NCBI GenBank assembly: GCA_037976565.1
Contig: CP137674.1
Coordinates: forward strand, 1,951,690-2,015,689
Reading direction: 5' to 3'
DNA: 64,000 bases
Source of the DNA: Mesocentrotus franciscanus
Lineage: Eukaryota > Echinodermata > Echinoidea > Camarodonta > Strongylocentrotidae
This document shows, piece after piece, positions 46,690 through 58,516 of this stretch. The notes under the pieces are model-generated. The model did no database searches. It worked only from the letters and a program-made list of their open reading frames with translations, and had not been told where the DNA came from. Within the stretch, counting starts at the first letter, position 1, and the number at the start of each line of letters is the position of its first letter. Position numbers and translations under genes: made by a program.

Positions 46690-47918
46690 CATTTATTTAT
46701 TTATTTATTTATTTATACATATTTATAAAGGTACACAAGATCAGAAATAAATCTGTTTTACATCTTGGACCTGGTATTAAAAGCATAATATAAAAAGTAG
46801 TAACAATAACAATTCAGTATTCATAATTCAAGTATAACAAAGTAAAATACAGAATAGATCAAAGTAATACAAAACAAGGTAACATAACTGTTCAGGGCCT
46901 TAACAAAAATAATTCTAAATATGAATGGTGGTTACATATAACAATATTAACTAGAAGTTAAAAGGACAAGAAATATAATCATATAAATGTATGCAAATGA
47001 AAGGTTTCAGCTTAGAGGTTGGGGTCATTACAATGGATTCGATTTTGAATTTTTGTACAATAATTTAAAAATATCCAGAGACTGAGCATTTTGAAAGTTA
47101 TTGGGTAATACATTCCATACTTTAGGACCGGAATATTTTAAGGACTGACAATAAAGTTGAGTGTTTGGTTTAGGCGGCACAACATTAAGGGAATTTTCAT
47201 TACGCGTATTCAGACCATGTCTATCGAAATACATTTCAATCTCATTGCATAAACGGGATGGGGCAAGACCGTGAACACATTGGTACATTAGTGTAGATAG
47301 AAAATAATAACGTCGATCCTCAATTGTTTGCCAAGACAGATTTTTCATCAGGTCAAGACCAGAAGTATTAGTATAGTCGTAATTACTTGTTACATGACGA
47401 GCTGCCCTTTTTTGGAGTCTCAATAGGGGTAATTTCAATTTATTAGGACAGTTACCCCAAACTGAGACACCGTAATCAAGACAATGTTGAATAATAGATT
47501 TATATATAGTATTCAACAGTGTCATGTTTAAGAATTTTCGTAATTTTCCAAGGCAATAAATCTTGTATGCAACTGACTTACATAACTGTCTTAAATAATC
47601 ATTCCATTTCAGGTTTTCATGAATAATAATAGCTAAGTACCTAATAGAATGGACTTGTTCGATGAGTTCATGGTCAATGTAAATGTTAAGACATTCTGAT
47701 GACTTAGTCGTAATTAACATTGTTTGGTTTTACTTATATTTATCTTAAGACGATTCCTTTTATACCAGCTATTTAAAACATTCACTGTATTTTGTATATT
47801 AAGAGTAACATTATGAATGTTATCACCATTAACATAGATAACGACATCGTCAGCATAGATAGAGCAAACTGCATTATGAAGACCTTCAGATATATCTTTG
47901 ATAAATAATAGCAAGTGA
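46690..47918 (-). mobile_element. 5'-truncated CR1/L2-like LINE
   Basis: The minus strand begins inside the reverse transcriptase palm with CSIYADDVVIYVNGDN and NRLKINISKTKQ. After a frame change near 47714-47720 it continues with SIRYLAIIIHENLKWNDYL, HCLDYGVSVWGNC, LLRLQKRAARHVT and YSGPKVWNVLPNNF, ending at 47028. A 3' untranslated part follows and ends in an (AAAT)n tail at about 46690-46716. All sequence upstream of the YADD motif is missing, which is typical of incomplete target-primed reverse transcription. Confidence 0.85.
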
Positions 47919-48191
47919 TGCCCGACATCCGACAGATTGAGCAGTATAGATGCTATTATATTATATTATTTAAGTCTCGTTCTTGAGTGAGTAAGAGTTC
48001 AACAAGCGTCCAAGGTACGCGAATGTAGCTTACGTTCAAAACCAACCAGTAACAGTACTATTCACATTTCTGTATCTTGTTACAACAAACAAGTATTTAA
48101 GTATGCTTAGCAGCATTTATTGTGTGCAGCTATTTTTTCTCAAACTCGGTTCCCATATCAGATGCCCTAGCTCTAGAGATTGTCATTCCAT

Positions 48192-48400
48192 CAGTGGCGG
48201 ATCCAGGGGGGGGCCCTTTTTGAAAAAAAAATGAAGATGGGCCTCCTCCCCTGGCGCTAAAGCGGGGTGGTAATTTTTTTCAATTTTCTGAGGCCAAAAA
48301 AAAAAAAATTGTGCTCACTAACCCCCCACTGAGCGAAAAATCGACCGGCACGATTTTCCAATTTTCAATTTTCGGAGGCCTAAAAAATTGCTCACTAGCT
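48192..48400. mobile_element. hAT-type MITE, one end present
   Basis: It starts CAGTGGCGGATCCAGGGGGG, the same terminus as the right end of the 61503-61791 element. It continues through GGGCCTCCTCCCCTGGCGC, a T-rich tract, ACCCCCCACTGAGCGAAAAA and CGACCGGCACGATTTTCCAA. The opposite terminus is missing, so it is truncated. Confidence 0.75.
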
Positions 48401-48992
48401 CCTTAAAAGATCCTTATATTGGCAACATATTGCAAAATTTTAAAAACTCTCGATCAATATTATAATCTACAAAATTTTCAAGTTTTTGACAAAGATTTTT
48501 TTTCTGACTTGTTTTCAATTACAAATCGAGCGTGCGATCTTTATGTACTAGGTGTAAGCCACAAATATGTTTAAACAATTGAAATTGCTCCCAGGAAGCA
48601 TTTATAAAAGTTATTGTCCTAATGGCGGACTAATGAATATTAATAAGTCAGAATGAATCAGGAGAGCTTGGGTATGTGTTTCTAGTTCATCGTGACTTTG
48701 CCATGGACCAGTGATAGCCTGGTGGTAGAGTCTATTCAAACAAAGAATAACATAAGAGGTGAAAGAAGAAAAATAAGGAATAACATAAGGAAAGATAGAA
48801 AGAGAAGGTGATAGAATAGATGAGGCACTCTATTAGGTTTTAAATTCCGCGCGAAACATTTGACCCGCTGACCTTTGCTACCCCAGCAACAGGAGCGGTC
48901 TAGCTCGTTCTCATCTTCCTGTTCGCGCTATACCATAGCACCAAGAGCGGTCTAGCTCATGAGCCATAAACGAAGCGTATGTTGAGGTCTTA
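48401..48992. other. No gene recognised
   Basis: AT-rich DNA. A segment with GCGCGAAACATTTGACC at about 48850 has a diverged direct repeat near 49934, so the flank of the following MITE may itself be repeated. Confidence 0.45.
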
Positions 48993-50134
48993 GAGGCTGT
49001 TCACACCGGCAGAGATAGCGCGGTCTAGCGCGCGCTAGACCGCGCTCTCTAGATCTCTGCGGTGTGGAAGGTACAGCGTCGTTTCGGTCCGCCCAACAGC
49101 GAGCCACGGCGAGCCAAAACAGCGTGCCACTGGACCACCTCTTGGGGGTGGTCCACGAGAGATAGCGCGGTCTAGCGTGCGCTAGACCGCGCTATCTCTG
49201 CCGGTGTGAACCCGAGCTACGATAGCACGCCGGAAGTCATCGTTCTACACGCGGGAATTTTATACTCATTCTATTTTGTTGCGATCTGAATCTGAATCGG
49301 TACAACTCAACACTCCTAATTTTATGGAGTAAAACGCGTCGGAACATCGTGAAAATAGAAATATAGTAAGTAATGTGGGACCTGACTTTACTAAACGTAC
49401 TTTTTACGCTGTTTTTCGTGGGTTAGCAGATATGGTGTAGAATCTATAGGGGGAATTATCACCAGAAAGAATAACGAAGGGCTCGGTCCCATACATTGCA
49501 AAACATGTTTGCTACAACCCGAAGGCCTCGATTTTTAATTTGAACATTTATCTGTCTGATTAAAATACAAGAGTCTAGTTAAATCAAAGAAATACATGCA
49601 CAATGTAACTACAACGCCATGAAAAAAAAGTAGGCCGGCTAGCATATAGGTACAGCGATATCGCACTATGAACATGACAGACAAAGAAAGAGGACAAAAT
49701 ATACAGTTCCTCATTCTACCCAAAATTGCTGTGGTCGACAAAGGAACATCCCTTCACTGCTATTATGTAAAAAATAAGTAGAACAGGTAAATATGCATGT
49801 GACACCTGTTCTACACATATTTACACAATAGCAGTGAAGGATGTTCCTTTGTCGACCACAGCAATTGTTGAGGGTAGAATGAGGAAATGTATGTTCATAG
49901 TGTCGAGCTCTCAACTACGGGTTCGTAATAGCGCGCGAAATCTTTGACCGCTCTGACCCCATGACGTCACGCGTCATGGCAACAGGACCTCTCAAAAAAG
50001 GGGGTGCTACGATAGACCGCGCTATCTCACTGCAGTGTGAATCCGGCGAATGCCAATGGGCGGACCGTGGGTCGCGCTACGATAGCGCGATCCACGGTCC
50101 GCCCACGGTCCCCCCTTGCGGTGTGAACAGCCTC
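48993..50134. mobile_element. Composite MITE with TTA duplication (Harbinger-like)
   Basis: The outer ends are GAGGCTGTTCACACCGGCAG on the left and the inverse of GAGGCTGTTCACACCGCAAG on the right, with TTA directly outside both (48990-48992 and 50135-50137). A 3 bp TTA duplication fits PIF/Harbinger elements. Near the left end, AGATAGCGCGGTCTAGCG-type palindromes occur twice (49007-49050 and 49160-49200), and a third inverted terminus (GGTGTGAACCCGAGC) at about 49203 suggests one short element within or beside another. A further palindrome with GGGCGGACCGTGG arms lies at 50057-50105. No coding sequence. Confidence 0.6.
49664..49902. repeat. Foldback element inside the composite MITE
   Basis: The left arm includes TCCTCATTCTACCC and TGCTGTGGTCGACAAAGGAA; the right arm returns TTCCTTTGTCGACCACAGCA and GGGTAGAATGAGGA. 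The turn lies near 49793-49803. Outer bases CACTATGAACAT and ATGTTCATAGTG also pair. The left arm has an extra piece of about 28 bp not matched on the right. Confidence 0.85.
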
Positions 50135-50300
50135 TTAAAGTGTAACATGGTCTTAAAGTGTAACACGGTGCCTAAGCTCCTGAAATTTCGTCGCTGCATG
50201 TGGACGCACAGTGAGTTGTCACTGCATGCATATAGCTAGCTGTGTGCTGTTCGCTCGAGCTAGCTAGCTAGCTGCTATGTTTCGCCGAATTCACGTGACA
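50134..50300 (+). repeat. Long inverted repeat, left arm
   Basis: CTTAAAGTGTAACATGGTCT and a second GTAACACGGTGCCTAAG begin a stretch of about 165 bp that returns in inverse orientation at 53339-53503, including the GCTCGAGCTAGCT-rich segment and TGTTTCGCCGAAT. The two arms enclose about 3.0 kb. They may be termini of a larger element. Confidence 0.75.
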
Positions 50301-50484
50301 GTAAAGTTGTAAAACTTCAACATTTAAAGCTTAATAGAGACCGATAGGAAAGAGCATGCCTTACCTGAGTAGGTTCGTGAGCTATCTTTCATCCCATACA
50401 CAAAACATTGCCAAATCAGGGCAATATTTTTGTAAAGAGAGAGAGATTCAAGGGGAGAAGGCCGAAGATTATATCGCGAAGCAG

Positions 50485-50649
50485 TAGGGACTTTTAGATT
50501 TACACGACGAGAACGTGGACTGCCACTTGTGCCATTCTTTCAAGGCACTGGCCCGTGCCCGGCAGTGCCTTAAAACGACGTCACATTACCTTAAAAGGAT
50601 GTCACCGTGGCAGTCCACGTTCTCGTCGATTAAAATCTAAAAGTCCCTA
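50485..50649. mobile_element. TA-flanked foldback MITE, copy 1
   Basis: TAGGGACTTTTAGATTT at the left is inverted at the right, ending AAATCTAAAAGTCCCTA, and ACGAGAACGTGGACTGCCAC pairs with its inverse. The TA at each edge is consistent with a Tc1/mariner-type insertion. The centre contains two smaller palindromic phrases, AAGGCACTGG and CCGGCAGTGCCTT. A second copy is at 63676-63858. Confidence 0.85.
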
Positions 50650-50883
50650 TTAATACACCAGCAGGCCGTGTTTCATCGCCGTTCGTACGTTACGGGGGGA
50701 TAAAACCATCAGCTACCACGGAATTCTGGCGGGTTAGTTATGGCTATACCTCAATGAGAGTTCTAGATCTGTTTCATCAAGCCATATACTTTAGTCTAAT
50801 CACAGTATTCTAGCTGCCAGTGGATTGGGAGATATCGATGTTTTTGTTTACATCTAGCACATGTAACTTTCTCTTGATGATGA

Positions 50884-51345
50884 AAATATGCCGGAAAATA
50901 AGCAAGCAAAGAAAATAAAAAAGTGAAAAAGAAATTGAAGAAAAGGAAGGAAGGAAAGGAAAAAAAGAAAAATAGGATAAGAAAGAAGAAACAGAAAGTA
51001 TTGAATAAAATAACTATAAAGAATAAATGAATGGAAGAAATAAAGAATATGGGAAAAAAGAAACCATGAAATGAAGAAAGAAAAAAAAGAATATGAAAAT
51101 ATTCTAAAAGAAAGAAAGAAATTGCAAGGAAAATTAAATGAAAAGAAGACGAAAGAAAAAGGGAAAGGAGCAAGATAATTTTGATACCATGTCGTCAATT
51201 CCTTTTTTTTTTTTTTTTATCTACCTCTTGTTTTTGTATACCATTTTCTTTGCTTCTTATCTTTCTCTTTTTCTTATTTTTTTCTCTAATCTTAAAAGTT
51301 CTCTTTGGTTTCTTTCTTTCATTTTTCTTTCCTTACTCGTCAACG
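50884..51345. repeat. Polypurine tract followed by polypyrimidine tract
   Basis: About 290 bp of A/G-rich DNA (50884-51172) is followed, after a short mixed spacer, by about 150 bp of T/C-rich DNA (51197-51345) on the same strand. The two halves could pair imperfectly. Spurious Phe/Ser-rich and Lys-rich frames result. Confidence 0.75.
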
Positions 51346-52190
51346 TGTAATGTGAAGAAAATGATTTCATCCTATGGCGTATTTCATCCGGATTAGATGT
51401 TTGGGATGCAGCTCATAAAAGAGCCATGTATCATTTGTAAAACATGAAAAATGGTGACGAATGAAACGAAATGCATAGGCATGCAGAGAGGTGTAATGGT
51501 AACTAATCGTTTGCTATATAAGGTATGAAATTGATAAGAAGGGGAGGGAAGAGAATCGGATTGCGACTAAATGTAGGCCTATATATATATATATATATAT
51601 ATATTACAAGTAGGAATGATATGCAGGGCCTGAGGAATGATTTTAGTGAGGGTGTGGGGTGCTGACAAGCAAGGAAATACACATTTCCTAAGACGGGGGT
51701 TCCCGAGTAAAGCAAACAATAACAAGAGAAAATGGTCCTCGCCTCTTGACAAAACGTAGGCCTTCTTATGGGTTCTGTCACGAGCTGACAAAAAACAATG
51801 AGGAGGGGGAGGGGGTGCTCAATGATAAATGATTATTTGAAGGTTTACAAACATATTCATGCGTTATATGCATCCATTAAATAGAGGGGGTGGGGTCGAT
51901 GGTAATTCATTTGAAGGTTTACACAAAGTTTCCATGGGTTATATGCACCCACTGGCAAGAATTCCTGAGGGTTGCTGCAGGAACCCCAGCACCCACAGAT
52001 CCCACGCATGATGATAAGACAAAGAGAGATAAGGAAACTAGAACATGGGAGAACGGAAAAGGTTTGTGATGAAAAAGAGAACCTGAATTTCGTGACAAAT
52101 AAATGGATCAATCAATCATCTACTCTTTCTTGCATTCTTTCATTTTTCAGTTATTCATTCCTTCATTCATGCATTTGTTCATTAATATAT
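51346..52190. other. No gene recognised
   Basis: Contains a (TA)n run at about 51581-51602. Neither strand shows an exon with convincing coding structure. Confidence 0.45.
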
Positions 52191-53325
52191 CGGGAGGCGG
52201 CGCTCCGGGGGCACTGATATGAAGTACCCCTAAAGTGCCCCTTTTTACATCAGAAAAATGCCCTCTTTTACTTCAGTTAAGAGCCACTTTTCTTTCTAAT
52301 AGGTGTCCCTACCACCTCTGATAATTACACCCTATTCAAATCTGACAGGTGCCCCTTTCTCTTTAATAAGTGCAACTTTTCCTTTATCAGTGCCACTTTT
52401 CCATTTTCATAAGTGCCCCTTGTCATATCCTGATAACTGCCCTTTTTATTTTTTTTATTTGACACGCGTCCCCTTTTCCTTTATAAGTGCACTTTTACCT
52501 TTTTATATGTGCCCCCCTTTCCCTTTTTAATAAGAGCCCCTTCTCTTTCTCATAATTGCCCTTTTGGCACATGCTTCATTTTCCTTTCTTGTAAGTACCC
52601 TTTTCCTTCTGATGAGTGTCCCTTTTCACCTTTAATAAATGCCCCTATTAAATTCTTATAGGTTCCCATTTTCCTTCGACAAATGCCCATTTTCCATTAT
52701 CATTAGTGCCTTCTAAAAAATCTCTGGTGAGTGCCCCTTTTCAGGTGCGAGAAGTGCCCCATTTTCACCACTGATTACTGCCCTTTTTACTTCGACACAT
52801 GCTCCCTTTTTTTTCTAATAGGTATACTTTTCCCTTCAGATAAGTGCTCCGTTTTCATGTCTCCATAACATGTGCCCCTAATTTTGAAGCGACTATAAGA
52901 GCAACTTTTTCTTTAACCCCCCCCCCCAAGCTTGCTGACTACGCTCGCTCGCATTTAAAGTTGATATAATTATGTTAATTATCAAATATATTTTCAGTCT
53001 TTCATGATTAGATTGTGCTTAAAACCCCATCAGGATTGGGTTTTGTCCTCTTTATAAGCTGTAATTTTTCGCACTGCGACCTAACAAATCTTCAAACTTT
53101 TGCTCCCGTGCAAAGGAATATTCAGACTATCACATTTTACTGCAGAGTAAAATTTTAGAAAACAAATATTGAAATCATCCCTCATTAATGTGATCACAAT
53201 GTAGGGGTATATACCAATGTCTAAAAATTGTATATTTTCGCTTTGAGATTTCCCTTAATGTTTGTAAGTGCCCTTTTTTCCAGAAAGTGTCCTTTTTGTT
53301 GTTGCCCCCTCCCCCACCCCCTCTG
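52191..53325 (+). mobile_element. hAT-type element with internal minisatellite, copy 2
   Basis: It starts CGGGAGGCGGCGCTCC and ends CCACCCCCTCTG. AATATAT lies on both sides (52184-52190 and 53326-53332), a near 8 bp duplication. The first 680 bp is a tandem series of GTGCCCCTTTTNCTTT-ATAA units, about twice the length of that in copy 1. From about 52875 it matches the conserved right half of the family, including TCAGTCTTTCATGA and CCATCAGGATTGGG. No transposase. Confidence 0.75.
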
Positions 53326-53338
53326 AATATATTGATTA

Positions 53339-53503
53339 GTTACATATATTCGGCGAAACATTGCTACAGCCAGCTAGTTAGCTCGAGCGAGCAGCATACA
53401 CGTAGCTAGATGTCATGCCAAGGCGCCGTGGTTCGCACGCAGCGATTAATTTTTGAGGAACTTAGGCACCGTGTTACACTTTAAGACCATGTTACACTTT
53501 AAG
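53339..53503 (-). repeat. Long inverted repeat, right arm
   Basis: This is the reverse-complement partner of 50134-50300, ending GTTACACTTTAAGACCATGT and TACACTTTAAG. It begins 14 bp right of the hAT element's end, so the arm pair encloses both that hAT element and the 50485 MITE. Confidence 0.75.
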
Positions 53504-56500
53504 ACCTTAACAAGCGTACCTCTGGAGCGATCCATGTGGATCGGTCGAGGAAGTGAGTGAGAATGGGGTCTTATACATTTTCGCAAACAAGCGGTTCGGA
53601 ATAAACACAATCATACACAAACATTCACTGCAATAGTATGATTTTTTAATCAGGGGTATATTGGTCACATCAAATCAAGTTAAATTTTTAAAGGAAATCA
53701 CATTTCTCTCTACGTTTTAATATCATATGTAAAGAGATAAAATGGAATTGATGTGTATGTGCATGTACTAGGAAGCCTATGCTTTCAAGAACTTTCAAAT
53801 GTAAAATTTAGCGATACCGTGGATATTTTATATTAAAACTTTGGTACATACCTGTGCCTGACTAAAGTAAATACAATGAAATACGTCAGAGTTTTTACAC
53901 ATTTTTTTCACCATCTTACACTTAAAGTATATGATATGTATGATTGTTTATGTAATTTTGCCATTTTAACAATTGAAATAATATGCTAAGTAAATGGCAA
54001 AATTCTAATGATTACTCAGCCTAGCACTAATGTCTTTGGCAAGACAGAAATGCATATTTGCCACTCTCCATCCACTTGTAAATTGTTACCTGGAAATTGT
54101 TAGGATAATAATAATTGCAGGCTTCCCTCGATCACTTAACAAAATTACTGATAATATACTATTAGCAGTAGTAATATCATTACTGTTATTATTATTATGG
54201 TAATGATAATTATTATCATTATTATTATTATTATTATTGTTACTCTCATGATTATCAATGTAACCTCTTACAGAAAATACATAAACAACCATTACAGAAT
54301 ATAGCTTTTCAGTAACGATAATATGCGAATGATAACAGGAATACTAATAAAGCTCAGTTACTTAAGCTTTTTTTAAACTATTGTAAATTAAGTTTGAATG
54401 TTTTATGAACATCTTATATAGCTACAGGAGTTTCAATATTATTAAGGGTCTGGATCCATTGTATCACCTGATAATGTAAAAGCTAAAGGGCAACCGTTAC
54501 CTCATATTTGGGCAGCGCAAGAGGCTCTATTCGTAATATTTTATCTTATTTAGTATACTTCTACGACAAACTTCATGTTCACGATAAAAAGTGTCATTTT
54601 TGTGTTCGCTTTCTTTGCTTGATCGTATAATTTAGAAACTGTAAATTTAATATTCTGTCAAAATACACCATCTCCCCTGATGACCTTGTGCCCATACGCC
54701 TATGGATTTAATCATTAATGCGATGAGAAGGTGTCCATGTGAAAAGAAGATTCCGATGGGACTTCACTATCCTTTATGAGTACCGGCTTAAGGCGATGTC
54801 ACAAAGCCTGGGTTCTTAAACGCTGCTGAGTTCACTGTAAGTTCCCTGTGCAGAAATAAGAGAATGAAGACGAATGATATCAACCACCATCAAAATGCAA
54901 TCATTCAGAGAGAATGATACATGTGTCAGATATTTCCATTGGTCAAATCATGAATGTGTATACCAAGAACAATGTTTTCTTAAGTACTATACGGACACAA
55001 TGAAAACTTGGATATCAATCCTACCCATGAGAAGATTGTACATTTCGCAATATGATAACTTTGCATTCTGGTGACACCATTGGTAAATAATTTCAATTGG
55101 CGAGGTCGCGTAGCTAGAAAATATTACGTTTCGTAGTTTGAATATTTGTATTTGAGAGTTTTTTGATCATGAAACTATAATATCGACTCTTCTTTTGACG
55201 ATGGTAGATAATAAAATATTAGGTATATTTGGTTAGAATCAAAGTTTCGGAGGGAGGGAGGGGGAGTCGAGTATTTGAAACATTTTCTAAGGAGAGGCGC
55301 CCCGATCTCTTGAATCGCTGACCCTGTATTCCGTAATAAAGGCTATATTGCCTCTCTTTGCCTCTGTTGTTCCTATATTAACTTAAATTCCATACACACT
55401 TGCATATGGGCCGTTTCTCTTAGGACTGTAGAAACTCTGTCTCCCAGGAATGGCAGAGGCATCAAAAGCGAGGGAACAGTCATTTAATTATACCAAGGGT
55501 CGTGGGTGCGTCGTTTCTGCCCCTTCCCCCCCCCCCTATATCTCTCTACAAAATGAGGGGTCATTTGGATTTCCCTGTCCTTTGTCGCAATGTTAAATCT
55601 TTTGACAATTTTGCAGTATAACCATATCAAAAGTGGTTACTACCAAAAAAGAAATGAACAAATCAACAACAAAATATAAAATTCAAAATTTTCTCCCTCA
55701 GTTGCATAATAGATAAAGTGTTATTTGCGATCGTATAGAGGCGCCAAAAGCGGAGATATTTATACTTATCGAGGGAGTGGCTAAATCACTTTTGCTGCTT
55801 CACAAAACCATAGTTTATAACGATTAGCGTTCTTTAGTGCTAGAAAATTAATAGTTTCAACATGTACTAAGATTACTTCAGATTGCATATGGACAACAAA
55901 AGGACTTCAAAAGATACAGTTTTCTAGGTTTACATAATGTCAATTTGACTATATGCTGGCCGTCTCCGGGTTACCTCTTATTCTACTGATGACCCCACAT
56001 CAACTTTGACTGCATATCAATTTCTCATATGGCTGATCAGTATAATGAATTCTCTCTTTTTTATTGTTTTTTTTTCAATCATATAGTTATATTTATTTTT
56101 TTATTTAAAAAAAAGGAATAAATAATGAATTCTCTCTATGGATTTATGTGTTTTACTTACTCTTCTAGTGTTAATTGTGTGTAAATATGTTAACTTATTT
56201 ATTAAACGGTCTAATTTTATATTGTCATCTTTTTTCGTTTTGTTACATGTATATTGAATACATCCGCATATGTTATATGCATTTAAAATGTATGTTTAAA
56301 TGCATTCGCGCAAGACGAAAAGCTTCAGTATGTCTGTATTCGTTGCTATCATAAACATAAATTTGCACATTGTGAGCAATTTAGCCATTGGCTTCCACCC
56401 AAAATAGTCAAACCATGAATAAATATTAAAATATATATATATATATATAAATTGAGTTTCAGTACATTTTGGCGACTGTATTTCAGTTATAAAGTAGATT

Positions 56501-57227
56501 TGAATACATGTACATGTGTACGGAATCATAGTATAACGCAAATACAAACACGACAACTGCGCTCCCCGAAACATTCTTCCAACGAGGAAACAATCAAATT
56601 CCCTGCTATTGCATAACCATGGGATATGTATCATGAAGAATGTTCTGTTATTAGTTTTCGCAGACCCAAATCTATTTTGGGGAAATTGCACAAGCATGGT
56701 ACAGCAAGGTCGAAGCGAACAGATTTAGTTACGAAATGCAATTATTACGACGACAATATCTTGAATACTCGCGTTTGCCCATGAATTTGATAAGTCTTTA
56801 TTTCATAGAGCCATATTCCTCTAAGATGATAATAGGAATATCCATAACCGAAATCCTGAGGAAGGGGAAAACTGCCCTTATCAAAGATGCAATCGTTTGT
56901 GGCAATTTCAAGGTGATTTCTCAAGATTTTTGTTCATGTTGAGGCATTGGAATTTCATGACATCGCTATCAATATTGTAACAGCAAATTCACTTTCTATT
57001 TTCATTTATTTATGTAATTAACTGCGCATCACAAATGCCCATAGATTTCTCGAAATCTCTTCCTTTTAATTTGGCGGCATTACATATCAAACATCAAATA
57101 AAATATGAAAGTCCATTAGTTTCATTGTATGTCTTTAATAATTTGCCAGATATTTTCATAATTTATCGTCACTAAACTTCCTTACAATAATGAACTAGGT
57201 AATGAAGTTTAAAGAATGTTCTCTTAC
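53504..57227. other. Long stretch with little recognisable content
   Basis: No exon was recognised. A SINE fragment lies at 54025-54102 (GCACTAATGTCTTTGGCAAG and TTGTTACCTGG). An ATT/ATA-rich microsatellite lies at about 54180-54240 and a (TA)n run near 56432-56448. Further exons of the minus-strand gene at 57228-63594 could lie here or further left, but none could be supported. Confidence 0.45.
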
Positions 57228-57376
57228 CCTGTTTGAGAGGCTACAAGTTTGTCGAACTCGTTAAAAACCTCTGCCTCTTCCTCTTGAGCAAGTATTTCCT
57301 CAGTTCCTGGATCCGTATCTGTAATGGGTGGTGGTAGCTCATATTCTGGTGGGATCTCTTGTTGTTCATGTGCAGT
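57228..57376 (-). CDS. Unrecognised acidic protein, internal exon 3 of 3 seen
   Basis: The exon is bounded by the acceptor TTTCCTGTAG and the donor GG|GTAAGAG (GT at 57227-57226). It encodes 49 residues plus two bases: it opens TAHEQQEIPPEYELPPP and continues through an acidic, proline-poor region with EEILAQEEEAEVFNEFD. It enters in phase 0, matching the phase-0 end of the exon at 60690-60887, and leaves in phase 2, so at least one more exon follows to the left. The PPEYELPPP segment resembles a proline-flanked tyrosine docking site. No domain name can be assigned. Compositionally it fits a flexible cytoplasmic region. Confidence 0.7.
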
Positions 57377-57513
57377 CTACAGGAAAGGAGGAATTCATAT
57401 CATAAGTATTTCAGTAATTGCATAACATTGAAGCCATTGAGTGGGATACAGTGCTGAGGAGAATAACTATGAGTCCGCACGACGAATGAAACATTTTTAA
57501 AGCGATATTCTTA

Positions 57514-57794
57514 GAGGTGTCGTGGTCGAGTGGATACGTCGACGGACTGTCGATCTTAAGGTCCGCGGTTCGAGCCCCGCCGCGGCACTAATGTCCTTTG
57601 GCAAGACATTGATCTACATTTGCCACACTCAACCCAGGTGATGTAAATGGGTACCTGGCAGGAATTAATTCCTTGAAATGCTAGAGCGCCGCAGTGGCTT
57701 TCTTGCTAAAGCCAGGATAATAACCGGGGCAGCGCCAGGAGCGTCACAACATGACCGACATGTGCGCTATATAAGAAGCCACCATTATTATTAC
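57514..57794 (+). mobile_element. tRNA-derived SINE, copy 2
   Basis: It matches the SINE at 24798-25079 in the head (A box TGGTCGAGTGG; B box GGTTCGAGCCC at 57567-57577), in the body (CTTTGGCAAGACATTGATCT, AATGGGTACCTGG), and in the tail (GCGCTATATAAG followed by an ATT repeat). The 7 bp acceptor stem of the tRNA ancestor still pairs (GTGTCGT with GCGGCAC, allowing G-T pairs). It is inserted in an intron or intergenic DNA upstream (in minus sense) of exon 57228-57376. Confidence 0.85.
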
Positions 57795-58092
57795 TCTTTT
57801 ATCTCACGAAATAAAAGCCATTCAACATTGCTACATGCGTGTCCAGCTAGATGTATGACACCTATATTTTCACCACTACACGCTAATGTTTATATATTAG
57901 CTTGCACATTAAACCACGGGGTAGCTCTAGGGGGCCGGGGAGTTGGGGGGTTGGCGAAGTATTTCAACGCGTATTATACTTCTTAATACGCATTCGCGAA
58001 ACCGAGAGCATAATTACAACAATATCTGGGTATAACCGGTACTTCGCACAGTCTCGCATCACCAGACGGTGGCGTTCCAGACTGTTTTGGAT

Positions 58093-58508
58093 CAGAGGCG
58101 GTGCTCCCGAGGGCAGGGGGCACAGCCCCCACAATTTTTTCAAGTACACCCAAAAGTGCCCATTTTACATAGGAAAAGTGTCCTTTTAACTTTGTAAGAA
58201 GTTCCCCGTTTTCGGTAGGAAAAGTGCCCCTTTTACTTTGACATCATTAAACGTGCCACTAATTTAAAGTGAATAAGAGCAATTTCCCCCAAAGCTCGCC
58301 TGCATTTAAAGATGATATAATTATTTTACTTATCAAAGATTTTTTCAGTCTTCCGTTATGAGAATATGCTTATACCCCGATCAGAATTGGGTTTTTTCCT
58401 CTTCATAAGATGTAATTTTTCGCCTTGAGATTTCCCTTTGTAGGTGCCCTTTTTTGTTGGTGCCCCACTCCTCCCTCCTCCACTTTAGAAGTCGCTCCGC
58501 CGTCCCTG
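58093..58508 (+). mobile_element. hAT-type element with internal minisatellite, copy 3 (short)
   Basis: It starts CAGAGGCGGTGCTCCCGAGG and ends CGCTCCGCCGTCCCTG. TTTTGGAT (58085-58092) and TTTAGGAT (58509-58516) flank it, a 7 of 8 match. The minisatellite is reduced to about four units of AAGTGCCC-TTTTAC type. The conserved right half is present (AAAGCTCGCCTGCATTTAAA, GATCAGAATTGGG). It is the smallest of the three family members. Confidence 0.82.
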
Positions 58509-58516
58509 TTTAGGAT

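Noticed and set aside
50796..51396. Phe/Ser-rich open frames of up to 125 residues
   Set aside because: They come from the polypurine and polypyrimidine tracts.
54874..55074. Plus-strand open frame of 66 residues with several cysteines
   Set aside because: No splice signals of good quality and no recognised domain; left unannotated.
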